The notes beneath the pieces were generated by a model. It worked only from the letters and a program-made list of their open reading frames with translations. It did no database searches and had not been told where the DNA came from. A DNA stretch of 25,180 bases from CAYSDH01 sp964429805 (GTDB lineage: Bacteria > Bacteroidota > Bacteroidia > Flavobacteriales_D > JABDKJ01), in the NCBI GenBank assembly GCA_964429805.1, contig CAYSDH010000050.1, forward strand, positions 1-25,180, read 5' to 3'. Each line of letters begins with the position of its first letter. Positions within the stretch are counted from its first letter, which is position 1. A program made the translations under genes and the position numbers. This document shows positions 1 to 7,440 of this stretch, piece by piece.

Positions 1-40
1 AACCGTCACGTCACACTCGCGTCTCGCACACGCTGGTCAC

Positions 41-77
41 TTGTGCACAACGTATCGATATACGCTATAGCGTATAT
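41..77. repeat. Two perfect palindromes beyond the 3' end of the recombinase gene
   Basis: A 10-bp perfect palindrome (TTGTGCACAA, 41-50) is followed by a 20-bp perfect palindrome at 58-77 with half-site ATATACGCTA. The recombinase gene ends at 91 reading leftwards, so these sites lie 14-50 bp past its stop codon. The 20-bp element has no GC-rich stem or T-run of terminator type. Dyads next to a tyrosine recombinase gene are candidates for its core binding sites; that role is inference. The sequence at 1-40 is more GC-rich and looks like part of a larger structure cut by the window edge. Confidence 0.5.
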
Positions 78-90
78 ATTCCTATCAAAC

Positions 91-1224
91 TTAGCTAAAA
101 TCAACCGGACTTTCTACAGTCGAAAAGGTGCTCTTAGCCACATGGGTATATACTTCAGTAGTTTTTAAATTTTTATGGCCTAGTAAAATTTGTATCCGTC
201 TAATGTCAACGCCTGATTCTAACAAATGAGTCGCAAAACTATGGCGCAATGTATGTGGTGTCACCCGCTTGCGTATACCCGCTCTTTTGGCCGCCTGCTT
301 GACTACCTGCCTAACACTCTGCTCACCATACTGACCGCCTAACGGCCCCTCAAACAAATACTCTTTTGGCCTATACTCAAGAAAGTACTTTCTCAGGCGC
401 TCCAAACTAGACTTTGGCAATAGTGTCATCCTGTCTTTACCGCCCTTACCATGACGCACATGTATAAGCATACGCTTACTATCTACTTCTTCAAGCTTTA
501 ACGCCAACAGCTCTCCTTTGCGCAGCCCAGAGCCATAAAGCAATTCTATTATACAACGATGCTTAAGATTAGCCGTTCTTTCTATCATTGACTTGGCTTC
601 GTCTTTTGACAATACTACAGGCAAATACTCCTTTGCACGTGGTCGCTCTATGTGGTAGTATCGATGTGGCATTCCTTTTACTACCTCGTAGTAAAATTTG
701 ACTGAGTTAATCATCACGTTGAGGCTACTATCACTCATGCCGCAATCTATTATGTGCTTCATGTATGCGCGAATGTCATTTTCATCCAAACTATCAACGT
801 GGCGCCCTCTGTGATAAAACATAAAGCGTTCAAATTGACTAACGTACTGTTTGGCGGTGCGCAGACTATATCGCTTTAACTCCAACTTGTCTAGATATGA
901 CTCTGGACATCTGAGATGACCTGTGGGCAGTTTGCGAGTCCGCAATGCATTCAAATCGACTGGCTCATTTCCTGAACGCGCCCCCCATTTGTCACTGAAA
1001 TGCCTCAAATCTAGCCATGCGACACCTTTGAAAGCCTTAAACACATGGTTCAAGTTCATCTTAGTATTGGGTAGCACGTATAAACTCTTTTCATCATCCC
1101 ATTTCACGTCTGGCAACTGTTCGCACAAGGCCTTTAACACTTTGTCTTGCATAAATCGCAAGCCAATGTACTTTTCTCCACTTACCTCAGAATGACTTAA
1201 ACTAATTCGCTTTTGTTGCTTCAT
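91..1224 (-). CDS. IntI/XerC-like tyrosine recombinase
   Basis: Site-specific recombinase of the tyrosine class, 377 residues. The full catalytic set is visible: R235 (in YGSGLR), the beta-hairpin lysine K260 in HGKGGKD, H324-x-x-R327 (HTLRH), H350 (LLGH) and nucleophile Y359 (VYTH). The SAM-like core-binding domain spans roughly 108-190 and the catalytic domain 200-370. The end (ESPVDF) resembles the SPLD tail of integron integrases, but the extra IntI-specific insertion in the catalytic domain is not evident. Residues 18-75 form an N-terminal module with a W-dd-K-x-Y-V-L-P pattern reminiscent of HARP-like domains, which XerC and XerD lack. It is divergent from the zinc-ribbon gene, with an 88-bp gap. 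It could serve a cassette-like array or a genomic island lying left of the window; it is not the housekeeping XerC/XerD judging by its extension. Confidence 0.9.
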   Translation of the reverse strand: MKQQKRISLSHSEVSGEKYIGLRFMQDKVLKALCEQLPDVKWDDEKSLYVLPNTKMNLNHVFKAFKGVAWLDLRHFSDKWGARSGNEPVDLNALRTRKLPTGHLRCPESYLDKLELKRYSLRTAKQYVSQFERFMFYHRGRHVDSLDENDIRAYMKHIIDCGMSDSSLNVMINSVKFYYEVVKGMPHRYYHIERPRAKEYLPVVLSKDEAKSMIERTANLKHRCIIELLYGSGLRKGELLALKLEEVDSKRMLIHVRHGKGGKDRMTLLPKSSLERLRKYFLEYRPKEYLFEGPLGGQYGEQSVRQVVKQAAKRAGIRKRVTPHTLRHSFATHLLESGVDIRRIQILLGHKNLKTTEVYTHVAKSTFSTVESPVDFS

Positions 1225-1283
1225 TATGGTTATGCAAAATGGACGAAATAGCGATCAAAACTTAAATTAACTGTAGATTTAGA

Positions 1284-1311
1284 CGTATAACTAACCGTAT
1301 AAACCGTGTAT
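1284..1311. repeat. Short CGTATAA direct repeats upstream of the recombinase
   Basis: CGTATAA occurs at 1284-1290 and again at 1296-1302, 12 bp apart, with a degenerate third copy CGTGTAT at 1305-1311. They sit in the 88-bp gap between the divergent recombinase and zinc-ribbon genes, ending just before the latter's ATG. The hexamer CGTATA also appears at 71-76, and reversed at 59-64, past the other end of the recombinase gene, and twice inside it (272-277, 1077-1082). They may be binding sites for the recombinase or a regulator; no direct evidence. Confidence 0.3.
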
Positions 1312-1312
1312 T

Positions 1313-1699
1313 ATGCCAGCCGAAAACCAATGCCTCGACTGTGGTGAGATATTCTTTGGGCGAATTGATAAGCTCTATTGCTCAGTCTACTGCAAGTCCT
1401 CTTATCATTACAAAAAAAATACCGCTAATGAAGATTCAAACTTCAAGCGAATTGACCGTCAGTTGAAACTCAACAGAAGACTTCTAAAACACTTTAATCG
1501 TGCGGGCAAATCGACAATTCGAACTAATAAATTAACGAGCAGTGGGTTTGACCCAAAGTACTTTACCCATTATTGGAAAAATAAAAACAACCAAGTCTAT
1601 CTGTTTTGTTATGACGTTGGGTTCCTCAAATTAACTGAGCGTGACATATCCAAATACCTTATCATCGATTGGCAAGAATATATGACTGCTTCAAATTAA
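1313..1699 (+). CDS. Small zinc-ribbon protein, Bacteroidota-conserved, unknown function
   Basis: 128 residues. Four cysteines (C7-x2-C10 and C23-x3-C27) form a treble-clef or zinc-ribbon-like N-terminus (CLDCG ... YCSVYC). The rest is a basic segment of about 30 residues (RQLKLNRRLLKHF) followed by an aromatic-rich C-terminal half ending in short strands. I recognise the overall pattern, a Cys4 head, an N/K/R-rich helix, then FDPKYFTHYW and YLFCYDVGFL, as that of a short hypothetical protein common in Flavobacteriia, but no function is established. DNA or RNA binding is a fair guess from the zinc site and the basic helix. It starts divergently from the recombinase; being common family-wide, it is more likely core genome than cassette cargo. 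Confidence 0.8.
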   Translation: MPAENQCLDCGEIFFGRIDKLYCSVYCKSSYHYKKNTANEDSNFKRIDRQLKLNRRLLKHFNRAGKSTIRTNKLTSSGFDPKYFTHYWKNKNNQVYLFCYDVGFLKLTERDISKYLIIDWQEYMTASN

Positions 1700-1760
1700 T
1701 GACACTCTACCTCTTTTGAATGCTCGCAGCTCAACCTTAGTATCAATTAGTCAGTATCCC

Positions 1761-1768
1761 TACCTTTG
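1761..1768 (+). promoter_or_regulatory. Bacteroidota-type -7 element before the GNAT gene
   Basis: TACCTTTG matches the TAnnTTTG -7 consensus described for Flavobacterium and Bacteroides sigma factors. It lies 52 bp before the ATG at 1821, giving an expected leader of about 45 nt. No good TTG -33 box is visible at the usual distance, so the call is tentative. Confidence 0.35.
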
Positions 1769-1820
1769 ACTTGTCTACTTTTTAACTTGATTGTAAGCCT
1801 AAATTTTCACAAACTCTATA

Positions 1821-2264
1821 ATGGAAGTCAAACAAATCACAGCTCAACAGACCATCACTTTGCGTCATCGCATTCTGCGTCCGCATCAGACTGAGGCTGA
1901 CTGTATATATCCTGGCGATGAGGCGACAGACTCGTATCACTACGGTGCTTTTGATGGACAAAAACTAGTTTGTATTGCATCTGTCTTTAAGCAAAGTGAA
2001 GAGCGATTTGGGCAATTCAAACAGCGTAATCAGTATAGACTCAGAGGCATGGCTACCCTGACCGAATATCGGGGCACGGGACAAGGAAATAGCGTGCTCC
2101 AAGCCTGCATCGCCCAGTGCAAGGCGCAAGGAGGAGAACTCTTTTGGTGCAATGCACGAACTTCTGCTGCTGGTTACTACGAGAAAATGGGCTTCGCATC
2201 GTTGCCTGAAGAGTTTGATCTCAGTGGTATTGGTCCGCATCGGGTGATGTATATAGTGCCTTAG
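1821..2264 (+). CDS. GNAT family N-acetyltransferase
   Basis: 147 residues, a single compact GNAT domain that transfers an acetyl group from acetyl-CoA to an amine. Motif A is clear: strand RLRGMATL followed by the pyrophosphate-binding loop R84-G-T-G-Q-G89 and helix NSVLQACI. Motif B carries the usual aromatic pair and turn (WCNARTSAAGYYEKMGF, about 109-125). Two arginines at 15-20 (TLRHRILRP) begin the domain, a start seen in Bacteroidota GNATs whose substrate is unknown. It is probably its own transcription unit or leads into the symporter gene 92 bp downstream. The substrate cannot be read from the sequence. Confidence 0.85.
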   Translation: MEVKQITAQQTITLRHRILRPHQTEADCIYPGDEATDSYHYGAFDGQKLVCIASVFKQSEERFGQFKQRNQYRLRGMATLTEYRGTGQGNSVLQACIAQCKAQGGELFWCNARTSAAGYYEKMGFASLPEEFDLSGIGPHRVMYIVP

Positions 2265-2356
2265 TTATTCTGCCAGACCTGTTGGTGCTTAGTGCTCCTC
2301 TATTCTCAAAATGGCACGGAACTATTCTTACTTTGAGCAGAAAATCTAATCTACTC

Positions 2357-4120
2357 ATGCAATTAAGCACGCTCGACTGGTCCATCATTATCATCTTGTT
2401 CATTGTGTACTTAGCCATTGGGCTGGTGCTCAACAAGCGTTCGGGTAGCTCGTCTAAAGAGTTCTTTCTCTCCGGACGAAACATGCCTTGGTGGCTGCTC
2501 GGAGTGTCTATGGTTGCCACCACCTTTGCGGCCGATACTCCTGGACTGATCACCAACTTTATTAGAGGCGAGGGCAACGGAGTCTACACCAACTGGAATT
2601 GGTGGTGCTTGCTCTTGACAGGAATGCTCACAGTATTTGTCTATGCCCGTCTGTGGCGCAGACTTGGTGTGACCACAGACTTGGAGTTTTACGAACTACG
2701 TTATGGAGGCAAGGCAGCCTCTTTTCTAAGAGGTTTTAGAGCCATCTACCTCGGCCTTATTTTTAATGTAATCACCATGGCTGGCGTCTGTCTGGCAGGA
2801 ATAAAAATAGGTGCTGTACTCTTAGGGCTCGAGCCACACCAAACTCTTCTTATAGCAGGTTTTGTTACCGTTTTGTATTCATTAATGGGTGGCTTGCGCG
2901 GCATCATTATCACTGACATGGTGCAGTTTATCATCGCCATTATTGGTTCGGTGGCGGCCACCATTTATATCATTGACATACCCGAAGTGGGTGGCTTAGA
3001 TGCGCTTCTTTCTCACGCCAGTGTGGCTCCACGACTCGGTATTTTTCCAGAAATATCTGACTCCGAAGCCATGATTACCATAATCATTATCCCCTTTGCT
3101 GTGCAGTGGTGGAGTATCTGGTACCCCGGTGCCGAGCCCGGTGGTGGTGGCTACGTAGCCCAGCGAATGCTGGCTGCCAAGGATGAAAAACATGCCACCT
3201 GGGCTACCCTCTTTTTTAACTTCGCGCACTACGCCATTCGCCCTTGGCCGTGGATTTTAGTAGCCTTGGCATCGCTGGTTGTTTTTCCAGATTTGCAATC
3301 CATCAAGTCTGCATTTCCACTTATCTCAGAATATCAGCTTGCCGATGATGTGGCATATTCTGCCATGCTCACCTACTTACCTCACGGTCTGCTGGGTCTT
3401 GTTATCGCTTCACTCATAGCGGCCTTTATGTCGACCATCTCTACGCAGCTCAACTGGGGGTCTTCGTATTTGGTCAATGACTTTTACCATCGCTTTGTCG
3501 CCAAAGATGCGAGTGAAAAGCATTTGGTAAATGTGGGCAGAATATTTACGGTAGCGCTCATGCTGCTGGCCGCAGCTGTGTCACTAAGCATACGTGAGGC
3601 AAAAGATGTGTTTGACCTCATGTTGCAGGTCGGAGCTGGAACTGGACTCTTGTTTATACTCCGTTGGTTTTGGGACAAGATAAATCCCTACTCAGAGATA
3701 GTCGCCATGACGGTGTCTTTTATCATTGCTGTCATCTTTTTTATAATGGACAAAAGTCTGGCACCAGGTGAAGTCGGAATACCAGGGCATATAAAGTTGC
3801 TCATCGGTGTGGCGGTGACAACAGTAGGCTGGCTGCTCACCACCTTGATTCGCATGCCAGACAATGAAGGAGAAAGGTCACAATCAGACCTTCTTCATTC
3901 GTTTAAGACAAAGGCATTTGGACCAGCGCACGACAAGTTTAAAAACTTCGGTTTTAAAATTGCGGCCTTCTTAATCGGCACCATCGGCATTTACTCTGCG
4001 CTCTTTGCTACGGGTTATTTTATTTATGGTCAGTTGGCTTCAGCACTCATCTACTCCACGCTATTTATAGCGGCTGCTGCCTTTTTGATTATAAAGAGTG
4101 AACGAATTTTTAGCGAGTAA
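2357..4120 (+). CDS. Sodium:solute symporter (SSS family)
   Basis: Inner-membrane transporter, 587 residues from the chosen ATG at 2357. An upstream TTG at 2282 would add 25 residues of hydrophilic sequence before the first membrane helix and is unlikely. The SSS hallmark follows the first helix: KEFFLSGRNMPWWLLGVSM, then the partly unwound segment VATTFAADTPG that in this family helps bind Na+ and solute. About 13-14 hydrophobic segments are present; helix 8 carries SLIAAFMSTISTQLNWG, with the Ser/Thr cluster that forms the Na2 site in vSGLT-like proteins. The substrate is unknown. The convergent neighbour is a muropeptide-trimming enzyme, so an amino sugar or sugar is conceivable but unproven. 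Confidence 0.88.
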   Translation: MQLSTLDWSIIIILFIVYLAIGLVLNKRSGSSSKEFFLSGRNMPWWLLGVSMVATTFAADTPGLITNFIRGEGNGVYTNWNWWCLLLTGMLTVFVYARLWRRLGVTTDLEFYELRYGGKAASFLRGFRAIYLGLIFNVITMAGVCLAGIKIGAVLLGLEPHQTLLIAGFVTVLYSLMGGLRGIIITDMVQFIIAIIGSVAATIYIIDIPEVGGLDALLSHASVAPRLGIFPEISDSEAMITIIIIPFAVQWWSIWYPGAEPGGGGYVAQRMLAAKDEKHATWATLFFNFAHYAIRPWPWILVALASLVVFPDLQSIKSAFPLISEYQLADDVAYSAMLTYLPHGLLGLVIASLIAAFMSTISTQLNWGSSYLVNDFYHRFVAKDASEKHLVNVGRIFTVALMLLAAAVSLSIREAKDVFDLMLQVGAGTGLLFILRWFWDKINPYSEIVAMTVSFIIAVIFFIMDKSLAPGEVGIPGHIKLLIGVAVTTVGWLLTTLIRMPDNEGERSQSDLLHSFKTKAFGPAHDKFKNFGFKIAAFLIGTIGIYSALFATGYFIYGQLASALIYSTLFIAAAAFLIIKSERIFSE

Positions 4121-4216
4121 GTCCGCCAGAATCAGAAGTTTTGTCTCATGTTGCCCTTAACTAAGACATCACCATGGCCGCTAAAATTGCTATTGAAATT
4201 GACCTACGATTGGTCT

Positions 4217-7200
4217 TCATTCTGAAAACTCACCCATGTCCAGACTATCTGGATAGGCATCTGAGTCGCGTCCCTTATCTACAGCGTCATAGATGGCCTG
4301 CATGATATTGGTGCGAATATTCATCTTGTTGAGTTTCTTGTTATCCATGCTCGGATAAATTCTGTTTGACAGAAAAACGTAAACGATGTCTTCTTCTGGA
4401 TCGGCCCAAGCCAGCGTGCCTGTAAACCCTGAGTGACCAAAACTCTCATAACTCACACACTTGCATGTCGGCCCCACGTTATCTTTTTCACCTCGGTAGG
4501 GCTTATCAAAAGCCACTCCTCTCCTATTCTCTTCTTTCGATCCGTCACACCACTGACAGGCCGTAAATTCATTGATAATATCGGCATCAAGTAGTTGTTG
4601 ATTGGCATACTGTCCACCGTCTAAAAACATCTGCATCATGGCAGCAAGGTCTCGGCCATTGCTAAACAGGCCTGCGTGGCCTCCAACTCCTCCTTGCATT
4701 GCCGCCCCCATGTCATGCACGTGTCCGCGGAGCAACTGCATTCTGTAATACATGTCTTCTTCGGTAGGCACGACTCTATTTTTGTCTACTCTCCTCAAAG
4801 GATGATAGCCCATGGTGGTCAAACCCATCGGGTCATAAAATGACTCCTGCACATACTCTTCAAGTGGCATGCCCGTCTTTCGCTCTATGACTTCGCGGAG
4901 CAGATAATATCCGAGATCGCTGTATTTGTAACTGTGCTTCCCTTCCTTTTTTCTGCGCAACTTAGTAGATAGTATACGCTGTAAAATGGTGTCACGCTGA
5001 TTGTGGTGCATGTACATGCCATCGGCTATTTGCACACTGTGTATGTCGTTTGGCGCCTTACGATACAGCTCCGGATTTGGGCGTCCTCCTTCTAGCGTAC
5101 TGGTGTAAAAGGGGATCCACGGAACCAAGCCCGCCTGATGAGTCAGAATGTTTCTGATCTTCATATTCTTGTATTCTGACGTATCATGAATCTCTTCTAA
5201 GTGCTGACTCAACACATCATCAACAGACATCAGTCCGTCTTCTTGCAACTTGATGATGGCCGCAGCCGTGGAGGCTATTTTCGTAATACTCGCCAGGTCA
5301 TAGAGGTCAGACGTGCGCACTTCTCTTTTGTTCTCATAGGTATGATGACCAAATGTTTTTTCATAAATCACCTTCCCTTCTTTGGCCACAAGTATGGCGC
5401 AACCGGGGTAAGCTCCTTCTTCTATACCGTTTATGGCGAGTGAGTCAATGACCATTAAGTCGGCACTGCTAATTCCAAATTCTTCAGGCAGGGCATCTTC
5501 AAGCACTCCTAAGTCAGAGGTCACGCCATCACCGACCATGAACTGGTCTCCGATACTGACCGGCAGTGTGCCAGTAGGACTGATTTTACCCATGATGAGT
5601 TTTGCCGCAGCCTCATCCGTCAGTGCATTTTCTTGATAGGTGATGATGATAGATTCTAACGAAGCTAAGTCCTCATAGGCAGCCAGCGCATAAGGATTAC
5701 CAAACAGCACCAAAATAACTTTGTGGTCTTTGTCTATGGCTCTTATCAACTCCATGGCCTGCTTGGTCACTCCAAAGTTGCTCTTTGGTGAACTCTTTGT
5801 CTTTCTTATTGAAATAATGACCGTCTCGTGATCTTTGAGCTTGTGCACTATTTGCTGAATTTTTTCTCCTGAAGGTGGCAGCGGTGATGAGAATGAAGGA
5901 ATCTCTCCATACTTCTTGAGCTCTTTGTGAAATCCGTTTTTCAAGAAATCAGTGATGCTGACATATGCATACTTATTTCCATAATTGCTGTTGATAGGCA
6001 GCAGCGACTCATCGTTTTTGAGCAGAGTAATAGACCGGTCATGCAGTAACTGATTGACCCGCTCGGCACGTGGTGTGTTTAAATCTTCATAGAGATTAGT
6101 CAGGCTCACTCTCTTTCTTTCTGTCAGCCCCATCCACCCTTTGGCCATGAGAATCTTGTGGCAGTGCTGATTAATCTCTTCCATGGTGATGTCTCCTTCT
6201 GCTACTGCCTGCTTGATTCGCTCAATAGCCTTTGGCACATCTTCTGGAAAAAGTAGAACATCATTTCCAGCCATCAAGGCCTTTAAGTCTACTTCACCTG
6301 GCTCCCAAAATTTGGAGACTCCCTTCATGTTGAGGGCATCTGTAAAGGCGAGGCCTTTGAAACCCAAATCTGTCTGGAGCATCTCTTTGACAAATACTGG
6401 CGACAGTGTAGAGGCTAGATTAGGCGTAGAGTCTAATTGCGGAATGTACAAATGCGCCACCATCACTGAGCCCAAACCACGACTCATCAGTTGCCTGAAT
6501 GGGTAGAGCTCAAGAGAGTCTAAGCGCGCTCGATCAAAGTCAATGACGGGCAAGCCCTTATGTGAGTCAACATCGGTATCACCATGTCCGGGAAAATGCT
6601 TGCCGCAGGCCAAGACTCCATTTTGCTGAAGTCCTTCCATATAAGCTCCACCTTTGCGCGCTACTTTATACTTGTTCTCTCCAAAAGAGCGGTTACCAAT
6701 CACCGGATTGGCCGGATTATTATTGACGTCAATCACGGGTGAGAAACTGATGTGTACGCCCAATCGCTTGCACTGCTTGGCGATTTCGGCTCCCATTTCA
6801 TAGATGATAGAGTCGTTATTAATGGCGCCCATCATCATCTGTCTCGGATACTTAACAGTAATGTCTAAGCGCATGGATAGTCCCCACTCGGCATCCATGG
6901 CAATCATAAGCGGCACTTGTGCGCGGGCTTGCAAGTAATTAGTCATTTTGGCCTGACGCATGGGGCCGCCCTTAAAAAATATGAGTCCACCGATGTGTTG
7001 TTTTGTGACAAGTTCTTCCAATGACTGAAGATGCGCCTTGTCCTTATTAGAATAGGCCGCAACCATGAATAACTGACCTATGCGCTGGTCGACACTCATG
7101 CTGTTAAACACCGAGTCAACCCACGGAAGATGCTCTGTGGTCATAAACACAGGACCACTTCCAGCCCGCACCATTGAAGCCTGAGAATAGGACAACTGGC

Positions 7201-7249
7201 TGATGCACAGCATTAAAACAATAAATACGCTTTGATAGATGACTTTCAT
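4217..7249 (-). CDS. NagZ-like GH3 beta-N-acetylglucosaminidase fused to a serine beta-lactamase-fold domain
   Basis: 1010 residues, exported (signal peptide about 1-22). Domain 1 (about 35-400) is a GH3 TIM barrel with the NagZ signature KHFPGHGDTDVDSH at 217-230, giving the Asp228/His230 acid-base dyad, and probable nucleophile D304 in FTDALNMKG. Domain 2 (about 405-600) is the GH3 C-terminal alpha/beta sandwich. Domain 3 (about 605-985) is a class C beta-lactamase/DD-peptidase fold with S654-I-T-K657, Y776-S-D778 and H939-S-G941. In Bacillus subtilis, NagZ and the beta-lactamase-fold amidase AmiE act in sequence on muropeptides; the fusion could combine both steps in the periplasm, which is inference. 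Four cysteines (C898, C901, C929, C931) cluster near the HSG motif. The gene converges on the symporter gene. Confidence 0.92.
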   Translation of the reverse strand: MKVIYQSVFIVLMLCISQLSYSQASMVRAGSGPVFMTTEHLPWVDSVFNSMSVDQRIGQLFMVAAYSNKDKAHLQSLEELVTKQHIGGLIFFKGGPMRQAKMTNYLQARAQVPLMIAMDAEWGLSMRLDITVKYPRQMMMGAINNDSIIYEMGAEIAKQCKRLGVHISFSPVIDVNNNPANPVIGNRSFGENKYKVARKGGAYMEGLQQNGVLACGKHFPGHGDTDVDSHKGLPVIDFDRARLDSLELYPFRQLMSRGLGSVMVAHLYIPQLDSTPNLASTLSPVFVKEMLQTDLGFKGLAFTDALNMKGVSKFWEPGEVDLKALMAGNDVLLFPEDVPKAIERIKQAVAEGDITMEEINQHCHKILMAKGWMGLTERKRVSLTNLYEDLNTPRAERVNQLLHDRSITLLKNDESLLPINSNYGNKYAYVSITDFLKNGFHKELKKYGEIPSFSSPLPPSGEKIQQIVHKLKDHETVIISIRKTKSSPKSNFGVTKQAMELIRAIDKDHKVILVLFGNPYALAAYEDLASLESIIITYQENALTDEAAAKLIMGKISPTGTLPVSIGDQFMVGDGVTSDLGVLEDALPEEFGISSADLMVIDSLAINGIEEGAYPGCAILVAKEGKVIYEKTFGHHTYENKREVRTSDLYDLASITKIASTAAAIIKLQEDGLMSVDDVLSQHLEEIHDTSEYKNMKIRNILTHQAGLVPWIPFYTSTLEGGRPNPELYRKAPNDIHSVQIADGMYMHHNQRDTILQRILSTKLRRKKEGKHSYKYSDLGYYLLREVIERKTGMPLEEYVQESFYDPMGLTTMGYHPLRRVDKNRVVPTEEDMYYRMQLLRGHVHDMGAAMQGGVGGHAGLFSNGRDLAAMMQMFLDGGQYANQQLLDADIINEFTACQWCDGSKEENRRGVAFDKPYRGEKDNVGPTCKCVSYESFGHSGFTGTLAWADPEEDIVYVFLSNRIYPSMDNKKLNKMNIRTNIMQAIYDAVDKGRDSDAYPDSLDMGEFSE

Positions 7250-7387
7250 GGGCTCTGAATACTCAACGTTCTAAAGTAAGTTTAGTGCAGAAGTAGTTCC
7301 GAAATGAATCCACAGGCTTTGAACCATGCATTGTTGAGTGTTGCCTCTTATATATTGATAGCAAGCCGAGTCAAAATGAGGGCACAA

Positions 7388-7416
7388 AAAAACATCGGCC
7401 AAAGGCCGATGTTTTT
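7388..7416 (-). terminator. Rho-independent terminator after the lipoprotein gene
   Basis: Perfect 13-bp inverted repeat: an A5 plus ACATCGGCC-type left arm at 7388-7400, loop AAA, right arm 7404-7416 ending in T5. Read on the minus strand it follows the lipoprotein stop codon by about 24 nt and runs into a T-rich tail. The A-rich and T-rich flanks would also allow termination in the other direction. It separates the lipoprotein gene from the GH3 fusion gene. Confidence 0.85.
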
Positions 7417-7440
7417 CAAATAAAATATGAATCCGTCTGT

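Noticed and set aside
58..77. 20-bp palindrome as terminator of the recombinase gene
   Set aside because: The stem is AT-rich and lacks a loop and a T-run; a protein-binding dyad is more likely.
923..1195. Plus-strand open frame opposite the recombinase gene
   Set aside because: Lies wholly inside the antisense strand of a gene with all catalytic residues; the product has no recognisable pattern. The same holds for the other antisense frames over the nqr genes, the GH3 fusion, the symporter and the plug gene.
1313..2264. Zinc-ribbon and GNAT genes as integron cassettes
   Set aside because: No attC-like hairpin lies between them, and both look like ordinary chromosomal genes with long spacers.
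2282..2356. TTG start giving the symporter 25 more residues
   Set aside because: The added part is hydrophilic and unlike SSS N-termini; ATG 2357 places the first helix normally.
4217..7249. GH3 fusion as an antibiotic-resistance beta-lactamase
   Set aside because: The domain has Y-S-D and H-S-G motifs and is tied to a NagZ domain; nothing points to drug hydrolysis.
2357..7249. A complete MurNAc recycling cluster
   Set aside because: No anmK, murQ, murK, ampG or DUF1343 gene is present in the window.
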